Of a stretch of DNA of 64,000 nucleotides, positions 22,215 through 34,659 are shown piece after piece. The position numbers and the translations under genes are program-made. The DNA comes from Phallus indusiatus (lineage: Eukaryota; Basidiomycota; Agaricomycetes; Phallales; Phallaceae). The stretch's first letter is position 1. Each line of letters starts with the position of its first letter. The stretch is taken from contig JAQFWX010000046.1 of NCBI GenBank assembly GCA_027605045.1, positions 124,001 through 188,000 on the forward strand. The letters are read 5' to 3'. The notes beneath the pieces are model-generated. The model did no database searches. It was not told the DNA's origin and saw nothing but the letters and a program-made list of their open reading frames with translations.

Positions 22215-23414
22215 GTTGCAACCATTGGAGTAAATGTGTACTATAAAGTATGAAGTATAAAATGCCGAAAAAATGTAACAAGATCGATTTATAAATTAGC
22301 TGGATATGTAACCTAACGGATGATTTTGAATGCCTTGCGTGCTCCGAATGATCTAGAGGTTGTCCTGATTCCCCGACGATGCATAAATATACTAGTGCGA
22401 CAGAATTGAGTCGTGGAATATTCATACCGTCTATTCTCCGAGTGATATTCTTTGGTGAAATCACGTACCTTGACTAAAGACGTTATCTACAAAGGTTTGG
22501 TATCAGAATTAATCACTGTTTTTGGAGATCCATTTTTGATTTTCCCGCGTAAGTTTTCACAAAAATTACGATGTTTTGAATCTCGCAACCTATTTAGTTG
22601 TATTCTCCTTCCTGAGCCTATCCGCTATTCTCAATGTATATCATGATCAATTTGGTTCGCTGAGCGCACTTCAGCCCCAGATAGTGTACTCAACTCGTAG
22701 GGGTATGGCCAGCATAACAGCAGGAAACGGTAAATTGAAGTTTAAAGGAATGTTGCCGGAAGGAGGGGTGGAAGAGCTTGAGTGAATATGATACGCCAAC
22801 GTCACTTGAAGAAACAAAACAGCAGAATACGTATACCCGGCCTTTTATCATAAATCAACCGGAGTTGTTGTATACCTGATATCTGAGAAAATCTAGAGTC
22901 AGGAATGGACAATCACGTCAGTCTGATGATATTATGCCCCAATTTAATTGCTTAAAAAAATCAATTGCCAAGGACTGAATACTGATTTCCAAGAGAAATC
23001 AAACACGCGTCAACCGCGTCGAAACCCGGTTCCGCATCACGTGTTCGCGTATTTGGTCTTGAACCTAATCTCCACTCGCCACGCCACCAAACATCGTTTT
23101 CTTTTGAAAAACGAGGAACAAAACGTTTACTTGCACTTGCACTTGCACGGTGAAGGGGACTCTGAAAAAAACAGACATATACTCAAACCTGACACACTCG
23201 ACATGCCCGTTCCATTCCATTCATTAGTATTATCCTAAAGTAAAGTACCGTCAACACGCTCTTTTTCTCTTTTACTCTCAAGATTCTTACGTTAAGAAAT
23301 CTCCTATCAATCAGTCTTTCTTTTACACTCCTTTTCGTTGATATATGTCCACGTAAACCCTTCGATATTCACCACCAAATCACCGTCCATTACATAACTC
23401 CCTATTGAAGGTGT
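22215..23414. other. Intergenic with unexplained exon-like ORFs
   Basis: Between peptidase A and the disordered protein gene. Two plus-strand frames (22452-22646 and 22576-22785) might be remnants of a gene: one encodes a hydrophobic stretch, the other ends in SITAGNGKLKFKGMLPEGGV. I could not join them to anything recognisable. Repeated TTGCACTTGCACTTGCAC lies near 23129-23147. Confidence 0.35.
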
Positions 23415-26400
23415 ATGACCATACCGTACAGGTCATATCCTCCTCGTCCGATTATCATCCGAACAAGTCCAACTACTACTGATACTAGTCACAATCCAAG
23501 TCCTCCTGCTCCTAGACCACGAGAACTTCCATCTGTACCTGTACCTGCTCTGTCATCATCATTACCGTCTCACCGACACTCGTCATCTTTTCAACCTACA
23601 TTTCATTTCTATCCATATCAACACGAAAATCAAAATCAGAATCAGAATCAGATTCGGATCGTACCGGTACCAAATCCGAATCTAAGGACACAAGAACAGC
23701 AAGCACCATCGTCGTCGTCATTATCACAACAACACTTTCTTCGACCACCACCTCAGCAGTTTCTTCGACATCATCCGCAATATTTGCGGTATAGAACAAC
23801 ACGAAAGAAGAGGAGAAGTTCAATTCGTATTGTTATCTCTCCGCCTTCTGTATCTGGTGCAAGTACACGAACGTCTCGTTCACGATCACGATCACGTTCA
23901 AGGTCACATTCTTCTTCGAGGTACAGTATGACATGATATTTATTTAGGATGATCTTAAGGCTGAATATTTTCTAATGTAGTCGAGAAGAACATACAAGGA
24001 CAAGAGCAAGAGCAAGACAACTTCCTGTACCACCTCCCCCGCGCGTTTTTCGGGAACGATCACAAGAAGAGAGTGGATCTCCGTTACGAGCACTACCTCA
24101 GCCACCAGCACCGACACCGACTCCAGCACCATCTCCAGCACCATCTCCTGCGCCAACATCTCCCGCACCATCACCACCACCTGCACCATCACCACCGCCA
24201 TCTGCACCACCACCACCACCATCTACTACACCACCGCCGCCGCCAATTCAAGTATACCACGAACAACAACACGAAGAGCCAACAATGTCACGCTACCAAG
24301 AAGTGTTCACACCATCTCAAGTTTCACTGGCATCTACCCAATACCGCGCTCGCGAACGAGAAAAAGAAAGATTGTTGAGGTCTCCTTCGTCGAGTCAATA
24401 CGGATCTACAATACGAGGTCCGACTCCAGCACCTACACCTACCCCAGGAGCAGGACGTTCACAAGGTCCGGGACTATATGGCCCCTCGCAAGTGAAAAGA
24501 CCGCCTCGTCATCCTCTTCGTCCAAAAGTGACGACTATTCCCGCACCGCTTGCACCTGTTTATGAGTCTCAAGGTCAAGGTCAAGGTCAGAGTCAAGGTC
24601 AGGGTGTTAATGTGGCGACAATGTATAATGTTCCACCAGGTGGACGAGGAGTTATGTCGTCTAATAATCCACCACCACCACCCCCTCAAGGCCAAAATCA
24701 GGCTCAGGCTCAGGGTCCATTACCGTCAATCCTTCTAACGTCTGATTCACGCGCCAATTCACCTATTGTTCTTCGAAATGCTAACGGCAATGGGAATAAT
24801 GGAAACGGAAATGGAAATGGCAACGGTGGAGGTGGAGGTGGAGGTGGAACACCTATCCTCGCTCAGCGCTTTCGGGAAGCGCAAACTCAAGCTCAAATGC
24901 GAGAAAGAAAAGAAATAGAAGAACGAGAAGCGGAACGACAGAGAAGAGATAGGGCTAGAATCATATCTGGTCTTGGGCGTAGTCCTGGTCGCAGTGGTGG
25001 AACGCCTTCACCTTCGCGCAATCCTCCTCCTCCACCTCTTTCGCAGCCTGGACCAGACGAAAGAGGACTCGGATTCAGAGTAACATCACCCACATCCGCA
25101 ACATCCGTCTCTCGCTCGCGTGTAGGCATTCCACCGATCTTATTACCCGGAGGTGGAGTAGAAATTCCGTCCGGTGTACATATCACGTCGAAAGCGGATA
25201 AAGGGCGGTATAGACCTACGGAAGAGGATATTCGGTTGGGTGAACCTGATTTGGATATTGGGTTAAAGAATGTTGTGGGGAAGGTTGTTAAAGGGCTGAG
25301 AGGGTTGAAAGCGTTTGGAGCGTTTGCGGGTGGGAGGAGGGCTGGTGGAGGAGGAGCGGGACAGGGGCAGGGTGGTGGAGGGAGGCCTGGAGGGTTTTTT
25401 GGAGATGAGGACGATGGGCCGTTTACTTCTTCTCCTGGAGAATATGCGGATGGATATACTGGCGCCGGAGGTGGAGGAGGAGGAGGGAATGGTCCGCCGG
25501 AAGGAACGCCCGGAGCGGGTCCTTCCACATTGCGTATTCCAACTCCTGCACAAACGCAAGCACCAGTTTCAAGACCGACTTCTCCACAAACACCAGGTCA
25601 AGGTCAAGGTCAAGGACAGTTTCCACGTGCACATACGCCCGCGCTGAGTGAAGCACCTACGTTTATGACGTCTGGAACGGGTGTCACGGGAAGAGGGTAT
25701 AGTCCGCCTACGAGAGAAGATATGCTGTTGCAGGATTATATGCGTAAGCAGAGGATTAATAGAGATAAGATGTTTAGAAGGGGGACCGGGAATGGAAATG
25801 GGAATGGGAACGGGCGTGGGAATGGTGGTGGGGGAGGGAGTAGTGCAAGGAGAGGAGGGGGAGGGAGGAAGAAGAATAGTTATAGAGATGAAAATAGGAA
25901 TGGAGAAGGTGGTGGTGGGTACCCGGGGATTGGGTATGGATATGCGGGGGGTACATCAGGGTGGGCGACGACTTCTCCGCCTACTATTTTACCGCCCGGT
26001 TCGCCTTCTCCGGATGCTGGTGTACCTGGTCAAGCGAATCAACAACAACAACAACAACAGCGTGTTCAACCTCCTCCATTGGTTATTCCCGGGTCAGGTC
26101 CTACTGCTTCCTCTGGTCCTGGCCCTAATCCTGGTGGTGGAGATCCCCCAGTATCATTCCCTGAACCTCAAATGACTCAATCATCTGCACCTCCACCTGA
26201 TAATAGAGGAGGAGAGGCAACACGTTCGCAGGATTCGTTGTCGACGATGTTACCTTATCCTGCGGAAGGAAGTACACTTGACGCGTTGAGAGCTGCTGAA
26301 GCGGAGAGGGAAAGAGCTGACTTGAGGAGAGAGAGAGCGAGGTGGGATGCGAGAGCTGGTGGTGGTGGAGGTGGTGGAAGTGGGAGAAGGACGTTTCCTG

Positions 26401-28819
26401 GTGGATTGGGGGATGTTGATAAAGAGGAGTTGGAAGAGGAAGGTAAGGAAAAGAGATTCAGGGCTCGTTTCTTTTTGTTGATTGTGTGTTTTGTTTAGGC
26501 GCGAATTATCATTTGCCTACTCCTACGTCGATGACTCAAACACACTCTCCATTCGTTCCACCTGGTTCTGAGACTAATAACAATATCAGAGGAGGCGGAG
26601 GAGGTGAACTTGGTCTTCCTCCATCCGCATTACGCTTTCAACAACCAGGCGACGCGTCCACACTCCCAATCTCGGGTTCTCGTATACCACCCACCCAATC
26701 GCAGGCGTACACTTTCACAAACGGATACGCAGCGAATGGAATGCCTCCTTCTCCGTCATACTCTTATGGCTCTTTCACAAACATGTCAGGTCCTACGCCC
26801 CCAGCATCACGCGTTTTCACGCGGTGGACTGCTCTGGTGGATCGATACGGTCGGAGAGTTGCGAATCCTTATTATCGAGCTAGTAGAAGTCGGAGTCGGA
26901 GTAGATCAAGAGAACGAGGTCGAGGAGACGATGATGACGACGCAACCGCTACTGCTAGAAATCTGGGTTTCGTGTCTTCGGGATTCGCATCCCGTGCTTC
27001 TGCTAAAAAACCGTATCCAAAACCATCTTCGATTCTTTCGTATTCGTCTCCTATCGGTGGACTTCTTCGGCTTTTGAAACAGCTTGTGCATATGCCCTGG
27101 GTTGGGAATAGAGTTGTAGCTGATATTATTCCCGGAGGAATTCGAAGTAGGGGAAAGGGGAGGGGAGGAGGACGAAGGAAAGGGTATTATGCGGATGGTG
27201 GGGTTATGAGTGAAGATAGTTTTACGATTACGGGTATTGGGAGTGAGAGTTGGAGTGGTGGAGATTTGGGAAGTGAGGGTGATGGGTTTAGTGATGGTTT
27301 CAGTGATGGATTTAGTGAAGGATTTAGTGAAGGTGGTGGTGGTGGTGGTGGTGGAGAGGAAGGGTTTAGTGCTGTTGATAGTGCGTTGGACGATGGGGAT
27401 GGGGATGGAAGTGGAACGGCTATTCCGTATCCGAGAACACAACCTCATATGCGAGTTCGAAGGAGAGACGAATACGAGAGTATCGCAAGTCGATTGCAGC
27501 AACAAGGACATCTCCCCAATCCTTATTATGAGGACCGGGATTTCGGATCATCGGCGGTACCACCACCATCTCGGCATAGTAGATCCGGAAGAAGACGGAG
27601 CTATCATCACAATAAACGGCTTTTTAGGTTCGGGTTCTCGGCGGGCTCGGGGAGAACGCCTCGTTCAAAGCCTGGGAAAAGTTGGTATTCCAGACCTGGA
27701 GAGAGGTTTATGGAGTGGGAAAGAGAGAGAGCGAAGAAGAAAAGGGCGAGAGAGAATAATAATAATGCGTGGAGTGTTTATTCTGGTGAAGATGGGGAGA
27801 CGTATATTTCTGATTCGGCTGTTGGAGGAGGGGGAAGACCCCGTAATGGTGGAGGAGGATCGAGCTATTTTTCGGGTGGGATTAGGAGTAGAGATGGCTT
27901 GAGAAGTAGATTTAGGAGAGGACCGAGGAGTGAGGATGATGAGGGTATTGGGATGCCTCAGCCGCCGATTAACCCGTTGCCCCGTGTACCGACTATGACG
28001 AGGATTAGAGAGTTGAAGAGAAGATTGGATGAGACTGCTGCGAGGGATACCGGTACAGCTCCGGCTACGGCGAGTGGTGTTCCTGGTACGACCGCGACTG
28101 GTACGGAGGTGCCTGTTCCGGAGATCTTAAGGCCCGGTGGAAGAGATGAACACGGCCACGAACATCACGATCAACCGCATCTCAATCCTTCACCTTCCAA
28201 TATGGACGGTACAAATCCAGCTCTGTTGTACAGCGACGGCGATCCTTCTTTACATCAACAAGAAGATCCTGGAGTACCGGTTGATGGGGATATAGTCATG
28301 CCTGCGTTTACGCTGGGTGAATTTGATTTTATAACCCTCCCACCTGGACAGCCGCCTCCTGATGGGTTTGTACCCTTCGCGGGTGACATACCGGAACAGG
28401 CTAGGCCGATTGTTATTCCCGTTCGGTATAGAGATGATATTGGTGGGGATGACGTTATACCTAACAATGGTGGTGGTGGAGGTGGTGCTATTCGCGGAAA
28501 TGGCGGTGAGAGAGTATATAGAAATGTGGGAAGACGGAGAGGAGGTCGATATGACGACGAAGACGACGGAACTCAGACTCAGACTCAAACCCAGACCCAA
28601 ACTCATCTTCAACCGCCCACTATTACAGTCACTCAAACAGCCACGAATACGCCACCCACCGCTACAGCCACAACGACTAATAACCCCGCATCGTATATTT
28701 TTATACCCAGAGGAGGATCGCCTGGTGGAGGAGGGAGAGAGCAGATTGTGCGTATTCCTGTGCCGCGCTCTGGGCCTGCGAGAGAGAAAAGGAGGCAGCA
28801 GTGGGTTTTTGCGACGTAA
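23415..28819 (+). CDS. Large low-complexity, intrinsically disordered protein
   Basis: A 1,762-residue protein from only three exons (23415-23920, 23981-26442, 26499-28819); the total of 5,289 nt closes in frame. Composition changes along the chain. First come Pro/Ser/Gln with NQNQNQNQ and an RSRSRSRSRSRS run; then Ala-Pro-rich tracts; then Gln-Gly repeats (GQGQGQSQGQG), Asn-Gly repeats and long Gly runs. Later come SRSRSRSRERGRG, FSDGFSDGFSEGFSEGGGG, Arg/Gly-rich stretches and TQTQTQTQTQT. A few short ordered-looking islands exist: LRALAAEAERERADLRRERA-like helix near 26300, PIGGLLRLLKQLVHMPWVG near 27060, and FDFITLPPGQPPPDGFVPF near 28325. RS and RGG-like composition suggests RNA binding or condensate formation, but no domain supports it. 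A diverged copy of its 3' end lies at 32131-32367. Confidence 0.75.
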
Positions 28820-30805
28820 TGCTGAGAAAGTTTTCTTCTCTTTTCTTTTTACTCTGGTTATAGACACTTTGTTTTTCGGTTATTGAGGCTTTCTTTTGTT
28901 TGTTTTTTTTATGGATGTATGTATTATTGTAATATTTTTTTTCGTACGTTTTACTAGCTCATGTCGAATAAAATAAAAACCGTCATTCTTGTCGAGACAA
29001 AGTACATATAGAAAAATTTTGACCTTATGAAGCATGCTTCAAGTTTCATTTCTTAGTTGTTTAAATTCTTGAGTTCACCACCATCCGAGTCAGAACAGCA
29101 AGGGTCCAATTTTCAACCGTTCAAAGATAACGGGACCAAGGGTGTACCGGTGATTAATTAACACCTGTCAAATGTCATCAGTCCCTTTTTTATCTGATAG
29201 GTATTACGCCCAAGTGATTGCGGTCATGTGAGTGCGATTGAAGGGTCGGTCGGATATGAACTTGTGTGTGGCATGTCAGGCTTGACCGAATCATTGAGAA
29301 TCGAACAGCTTCTTTCACGCGGTCCTCCTTGACTTCTCCACGAGTAATGATATAAATGGAATCAGAAAACCCATGTGGATAGAATTTGCGTTTAGGTTAA
29401 TGTTCTTTGTCTCCATTAGAATTGGTCTGTCAACGTATCAAGGATCATTGCTTTCAAAGGCAAGTCACAGAAACTTCACGACGAATAGAGTGGTCATTGG
29501 GATTTCATCAGAACATATCCTTCGCTAACTTTAAACCGAATATGGAAGTAGCTGTGAAGTCGCAAACTCCTCATCCTTGCGTTTGGAATACAAGAGACTT
29601 TGAGAATTTGGGAATTCATATCACGGTGAGTAATTAATGAAGAAGACGTGAGAGTGCGTAAGACAACCATTCTTGAGCTGTTTTCTCGAATTTGGACCGG
29701 GCCCAAATTTACTGCTGCACCACCCCACACTACTTAATAGGAAATATCTGACCCTTAAGTGTTACAGGAAACGGAGGGTCAGCCTCGATTAACCATCCTC
29801 TTCATTCTAATTCATAACTTCGATCATGGCCTCAGATGTTGAATGATTGATTCTCGATTCATTTCAACTTGATATGGAATTTCTGACGCTGACACGTTCG
29901 TACCGAATTGGCTATAGCAAACAACTCAGCACTTATGTAAAATCAAGACTTTCATAGAAATTAAAAATCTTCCTATCTTCCTTAATCAAGGATCAATTAC
30001 AACTGTCATAATTTTGAATAATTTCCAATGTTATGGCAGCACAGGTCAACACTGAACGGGTTCTATCTGGGAAACCTAAATCTGTCTCAGACGATGAATT
30101 CATGGAAGATCTGACCTGAGTATTAAGGATCCTGTTTTCAATGGCTTTTGCAAAGGTAAACTACCTCAGGGCTTATTTTGAACTTGATGAGAGTTAGGGC
30201 TTATTTATAGTCAAGGTCAACAGGTCAAGATCTGGGAAGATCTGACCTGTAATGGATCCAGGTTTGAAATTAGGACAGTTCAAAACCTGTTGATAGTGAC
30301 CTGGATCTGTGAGACCTGAATCCAGGATCGTTGACACCCTTCTTAACATGGGCAATCGCGAGACAAACAAGATCGACCCTTACGACCTCCCGTCCTGTCC
30401 CTGTGACTTCATCAAGAAGCGGTACATACAATACATCAGGTTCTTAACCTAGAATTGGAGCTAGACGATCCTTGTCTCGGACTCCGGAGTGTACGCGTGC
30501 ATGGTGGCGCGCCACAAGCAAGTTCTAAATAAATAATTTTGTCATGTTCGTTCCAAATAAATTGTGATACTTGGACTCTTAATGGCTAGAATACAGGCTT
30601 TTCAGATCTTATATGACTCGCAAAGTTGATAATAAAAAATGGGTTCGCTAGTCAACGTTGAATTTTTGTAAAAACCTGAACTTGAAGTAGCCTAAACTTC
30701 TGGTTTACATGACCCTGAATGACAAGATGAGACCCTTCCAAGTTTCAAAGTTCGATTTTAACCAGTCAGTGTTGTCGCATTGACCTGAAGCTTTTTTACT
30801 ATTTA
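28820..30805. other. Non-coding part of duplication unit A
   Basis: This is the 3' UTR of the disordered protein gene, then 1.9 kb without a recognised gene. The ORF at 29407-29637 is partly matched in unit B (33100-33300), but there its frame is broken, so I do not call it a gene. Confidence 0.5.
30041..30330. repeat. GACCTG/CAGGTC motif cluster
   Basis: At least seven GACCTG or CAGGTC words occur in about 290 bp, on both strands. They include a near-perfect inverted repeat at 30221-30249 (CAGGTCAAGATCT, GGGA, AGATCTGACCTG). Unit B keeps several at 33690-33840. It may be a transcription-factor site cluster or the remnant of a small inverted-repeat element. Confidence 0.45.
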
Positions 30806-30825
30806 ATGACGCCCCAACGCTGCTT
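30800..30825 (+). promoter_or_regulatory. Conserved promoter block, secreted protein gene A
   Basis: TTTACTATTTAATGACGCCCCAACGCTGCT-like block (quoted in parts: TTTACTATTTAATG, then ACGCCCCAACGCTGCT). It is shared with unit B at 34168-34198, in both cases 65-150 bp upstream of the small secreted protein ATG and followed by a pyrimidine-rich leader. TATTTAA may act as the TATA element. Confidence 0.5.
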
Positions 30826-30946
30826 GTTTTATTATCTTCCCCGCCCTCGTTCTCTTCTCTTTCCTTCTCTTCTCTTTAATTCTCTTTTATTTTCTTCTCT
30901 TCTCTTATTTTTTTTTCTCCTACAATTTACACATTCCCGTGCTAAG

Positions 30947-31210
30947 ATGCATTTTACAACATTCATGCTTATCTTTATGACCAATCTCGCTATCTTACAC
31001 TCTGCCGTATTTGCTCGTCCTCTTACTCGAGAAATTGATTTGAGTGGACACATGTCCCTCTCTAAACATGGTGAAAACGCCATTGACCCAGATGTCGCCC
31101 TTTCGAGTTTATCCGACGTACCACTGGTAAGTCCGACAATCAACATGATTGACAGTCCTGAATCAAATACCTTTCTCATCGAAAAAGCGAACCCAGGGCT
31201 CCACTACTAG
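30947..31210 (+). CDS. Small secreted protein, duplicate A (shortened)
   Basis: An 87-residue product. The first 25 or so residues (MHFTTFMLIFMTNLAILHSA and on) are a signal peptide, then RPLTREIDLSGHMSLSKHGE and ENAIDPDVALSSL. It aligns with duplicate B until about residue 80. There a frameshift changes the tail to EKANPGLHY and a stop at 31208-31210. The B-like tail (NIVTNLLNLPQVQL and on to RKLLGRRV) continues in another frame to a TGA near 31328. It has no cysteines and no known domain. It may still be expressed as a shorter protein, or may be decaying. Confidence 0.6.
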   Translation: MHFTTFMLIFMTNLAILHSAVFARPLTREIDLSGHMSLSKHGENAIDPDVALSSLSDVPLVSPTINMIDSPESNTFLIEKANPGLHY

Positions 31211-32130
31211 AAATATTGTAACCAATTTGTTGAATTTACCCCAAGTGCAACTTTCGAACGAAATGCCCGAGCCCCGAGAATTGACCTTGATTCCTGAATT
31301 ACGGAAGTTGCTTGGAAGGCGTGTTTGAAATCACTCGCTCACTCCTCCGTCGTTAAAATGATTGGAGTACCTCGAAAGGTGATTGACAATTGTACTCTTG
31401 TGCGTCATTCCTTCACGCGATTGAAGGCGCAGCCCATTTCTAATAAAACTGAATCTCCTGTCGTTAAGCTAGTTTGGTGGTTTAGTGTTATATTTATAGT
31501 TTGATGGTTTAATGTTATATTATATTATATTTATAATAATGTTTCTCTTTGGTTACGTTGCTTTACATAATTTTTGGTGTGATGTGTCGTAATGCATACC
31601 CAATTCATTGACTCTACAAAAGCATGTTGAGAGTACACAGCGTGCAGCACAACTCAAAGCGCCCGCGCCTATAGCTAGTTCGCACGGCGCGTCTGAAGTT
31701 CAACTTTTTCCTTTGAACTTCAGGTGCGCCTTTTGTTTGTTTGATTCATTATATTATAGTTACTCATATAATATATACACAACTTTTTCCTTTGAACTTC
31801 AGGCTTGCTGCCTTCAGTTGCGCCGGAATAATAAAACCGTTGTTAAAGCAAAGTTGTTTTCCTTTTTGCCATAGCAAAATGAGCTGCAAGCGCAGTTTAA
31901 CACGGGTCAGTTACTACTTCTATTTTACTGATCCTGTTTCGTATCGTATACAACTGAGTCGGCTCGGAGTATACCAGTAGACCGATACTAGTACGTATAT
32001 CCGACAGTAACTCAACTCAGTGTGAGTGAAACCCGTAAACGACGGGATTAGCTGCGGTCATTATAGACTTGCAATAGGAATACGAATTGTGCCATATATA
32101 AGTCTGGACCTCGGAATCTGCGGTTCCTCT
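31211..32130. other. 3' part of unit A including a 220-bp insertion
   Basis: Holds the frameshifted tail of duplicate A, then sequence shared with unit B. About 220 bp (31620-31840) is absent from B. Inside it the 24-bp word starting CAACTTTTTCCTTTGAACTT occurs twice (31700 and 31780), and GAAGTTCAA/TTGAACTTC form a 9-bp inverted repeat. No gene was recognised. Confidence 0.5.
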
Positions 32131-32367
32131 CGCCAGACCCATACCCAAACTCATCTTCAACCGCGCACTATTACAGTTACCCAAACAGTCACGAATACGC
32201 CACATACCGTTACAGCCACAACGACTAATAGCCCCGCGTCGTATATTTTTATACCTAGAGGCTGAGGGTCGCCTGGTGGAGGAGGGAGAGAACAGATTGA
32301 ACGTATTCCTATGCCGCGCTCTGGGCCTGCGAGAGAAAAAAGGAGGCAGTGGGTTTTTGCGACGTAA
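32131..32367 (+). pseudogene. 3'-end fragment of disordered protein gene
   Basis: Encodes TQTHLQPRTITVTQTVTNTP and TATTTNSPASYIFIPRG, matching residues near the C-terminus of the 23415-28819 gene. It is then stopped by TGA (GGC TGA GGG, where the parent has GGA GGA TCG). The remaining segment, ending in REKRRQWVFAT-like codons and TAA, continues in another frame. No promoter or upstream coding part is present: it is a by-product of the tandem duplication. Confidence 0.8.
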
Positions 32368-34263
32368 CATTGAGAAATTTTCTTTTCCTTTCGGTTATAG
32401 AACATTTTGTTTTTCGGTTATTGAGGCATTTTTTGATTTTTTTTATGGATGTATGTATTGTGATATTTTTTTCGTACGTTTTACTAGCTCATGTTGAATA
32501 AAATAAAAACCATCATCTTCTTGTCGAGACAATGTACATATAGAAATATGTCACCATATAAAGAGTTCTCAGACTCTGCTCAACGTTTGTGATCCCAGGT
32601 TTTTTGTTTCGAAAGTGTCGTCACCGTTCGTAATACACAATAAACATAACATGAATCAAGTTTGCGAGTAATGGTACTGATTCTTGGTGTTTCATTATAT
32701 GACACGGCAAGGGTCCAACGGACCAACCGTTTAAGACAACACGGGAAATGGCATTAAGGGTGTACCGGTGATTAACCTAAACTATTTCCAGTCAGATGTT
32801 ACAGGCAAGTGGTTGTGACCATGTGAGTACCAGTGAAGGGTCGAATATAAACTTGTGTGTGCTATGTTAGGCCATGTCAAGCTTAGCCGAATTGAGAATC
32901 CAACAGCTTTCACGCGGTCTTACATTGTTTCTTCGTGAGTAATGATATAAGAAAATTTAAAAAGAGGGTAGGAAAAATTAAAAATATGGCATTATCTCAA
33001 GTAAATTCGTTGATTAGAACGGTCCGAGTCGGAGCTGCTTGGAAATAAAAAGCCAAAAGCTCACGCGGAGGGAATTTGTTCGGGTTAGTCTTCTTTGTTA
33101 TAATTAGTCTTTCAACGTATCAAGGATCATCGCTTTAGCAAGTCACAGAAGGTTCATTGAGGGACGAATAGGGTGAGTGGTCTGGGAATATCCTTCGCTA
33201 ACTTGAAGTGAAACTGTGGCTGCTATTAGTATGAAGGAAGCTGTAAAGTGGTAAACTCCTTACCTTTGTGATTCAAATACACCAGATTGAAAATTTGGAA
33301 ATTCATGTGACTGCGTAAGGAAACTATTTCTTGAGCTGTTTTCTCGATTTTGCCTGGGTCCAAATTTACTGCACTACCCCACACTACTTGATAGGAAATA
33401 TCTGGCCCTGGGAACGGAGGGCCAACGATTAATCAACACCCTCATTTCTTGATGCATAACTTCAGTCATGGGCTCAGATGGGATGACACGTTCGTACTAA
33501 ATTTATTTTCAATGGATTGAAGCAACTCAGCACATCCCTACATATAACGGCAAATTAACACTCAACACTTTCATAATTCAATTATTTTCTAGCATGTAAA
33601 TCATAAATCTGCCTATCTTCCTATCACTAGCAACACATTATTTAGAAATCTAACAATTGTTATAATTTTAAGTGTTATGGTGCACTGCAGCACAGGTCAA
33701 CAGGTTTTATCTATGACACATAGATCCGTGAGACTATGAATCCATGGAAGATCTGACCTGTAAGGGATCCAGGTTCGAAATAAGGAAACTTGAAAACGTG
33801 TCGACAGTGCTAGTGACCTGGTTCTGTGAGACCTGGATCCAGAATCGTTGACACCGTTGTTAATATGGGCAATCGCAGGATAAAAAAGGTCGACCCTTGC
33901 GACTTCCCATCTGGTTCCTGTGGCTTTATTAAAAAAGCCATACATACTTAAATACATCAAGATCTTAACCTAGAATTGGAGCCAGACCGCAATCCTTGTC
34001 TCAGAGTGTACACGTGCATGCACGCGGTTGAATTCTCGTAAACCTTAAACCTAAAGTAGCCCAAATTTCTTTTTAAACGTGACTGGTTTACATGACCCTG
34101 AATGACAGGATGAGACCCTTCCAAAATTCGACTTCAAACAGTTCGTGTTATTGCATTGACCTAAAGTGTTTTACTATTTAATGACGCCCCAACGCTGCTC
34201 ATTTTATTATCGTCCTACTCTCGCCCTCTCATTCTACTATAAATCACACCTTCCCGTGTTGAA
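32368..34263. other. Non-coding part of duplication unit B
   Basis: Counterpart of 28820-30946. It contains the copied 3' UTR, the GACCTG words (33690-33840) and the promoter block of the second secreted protein gene (34168-34198). No gene was recognised. Confidence 0.5.
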
Positions 34264-34659
34264 ATGCATTTTACAACATTCATGCTCATCTTTAGCGCCA
34301 ATGTCTCTATCTTGCACTCTGCCGTAATTGCTCTTCCTCTTCCTCGAGAAATTGATTTGAACGGACACATGTCCCTCTCTGAACATGGTGAAAACGCCGT
34401 TGACACAGAGGTCGCCCTTTCGAGTTTACGCAGCGTACCAAGTCCAATCAATACGATTGACAGTCCCGGGTCGGATACCTTTACACCCCAAAAGCAAACC
34501 CAGACCCTCACTGCCAGCGATCTTGCAACCAATTCGTTGATTTTACCCCGACTCGTGCAACCCTCAACCGAAATGCTTCAGCCCCGAGGCTTCAGCTTGA
34601 TTTCTTATTTACCGAAGTTGCTTGGAAGACGTGTTGAAAACACTCCCAATTCCAAGTAA
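34264..34659 (+). CDS. Small secreted protein, duplicate B
   Basis: A 131-residue single-exon protein. A signal peptide (MHFTTFMLIFSANVSILHSA, cleavage probably near VIA/LPL) is followed by PREIDLNGHMSLSEHGENAV, a Ser/Thr/Pro-rich middle and a tail SYLPKLLGRRVENTPNSK. It has no cysteines, so it is not a typical cysteine-rich effector or hydrophobin. No known domain. The promoter block TGACGCCCCAACGCTGCT is conserved with duplicate A. It appears to be the full-length member of the pair. Confidence 0.65.
   Translation: MHFTTFMLIFSANVSILHSAVIALPLPREIDLNGHMSLSEHGENAVDTEVALSSLRSVPSPINTIDSPGSDTFTPQKQTQTLTASDLATNSLILPRLVQPSTEMLQPRGFSLISYLPKLLGRRVENTPNSK

Larger units (their letters stand above)
28590..32115. 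repeat. Tandem segmental duplication, unit A (about 3.5 kb)
   Basis: This unit runs from the last codons of the disordered protein gene through a small secreted protein gene. It is repeated, diverged, as unit B (32128-35245) in the same order and orientation: the 3' coding end and UTR, the GGGTGTACCGGTGATTAA segment (29138 and 32758), the GACCTG-rich segment, the TGACGCCCCAACGCTGCT promoter, the secreted protein gene, and the block ending in TCTGGAC. Unit A carries about 220 bp absent from B at about 31620-31840. Confidence 0.8.

Noticed and set aside
24893..25528. 211-residue Pro-rich ORF on the minus strand
   Set aside because: Antisense shadow of the Gly-rich coding sequence of the disordered protein gene (Gly codons read backward as Pro).
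31128..31209. Possible intron GTAAGT...CTACTAG restoring the tail of secreted protein A
   Set aside because: Splicing it does not return to the reading frame that matches duplicate B.
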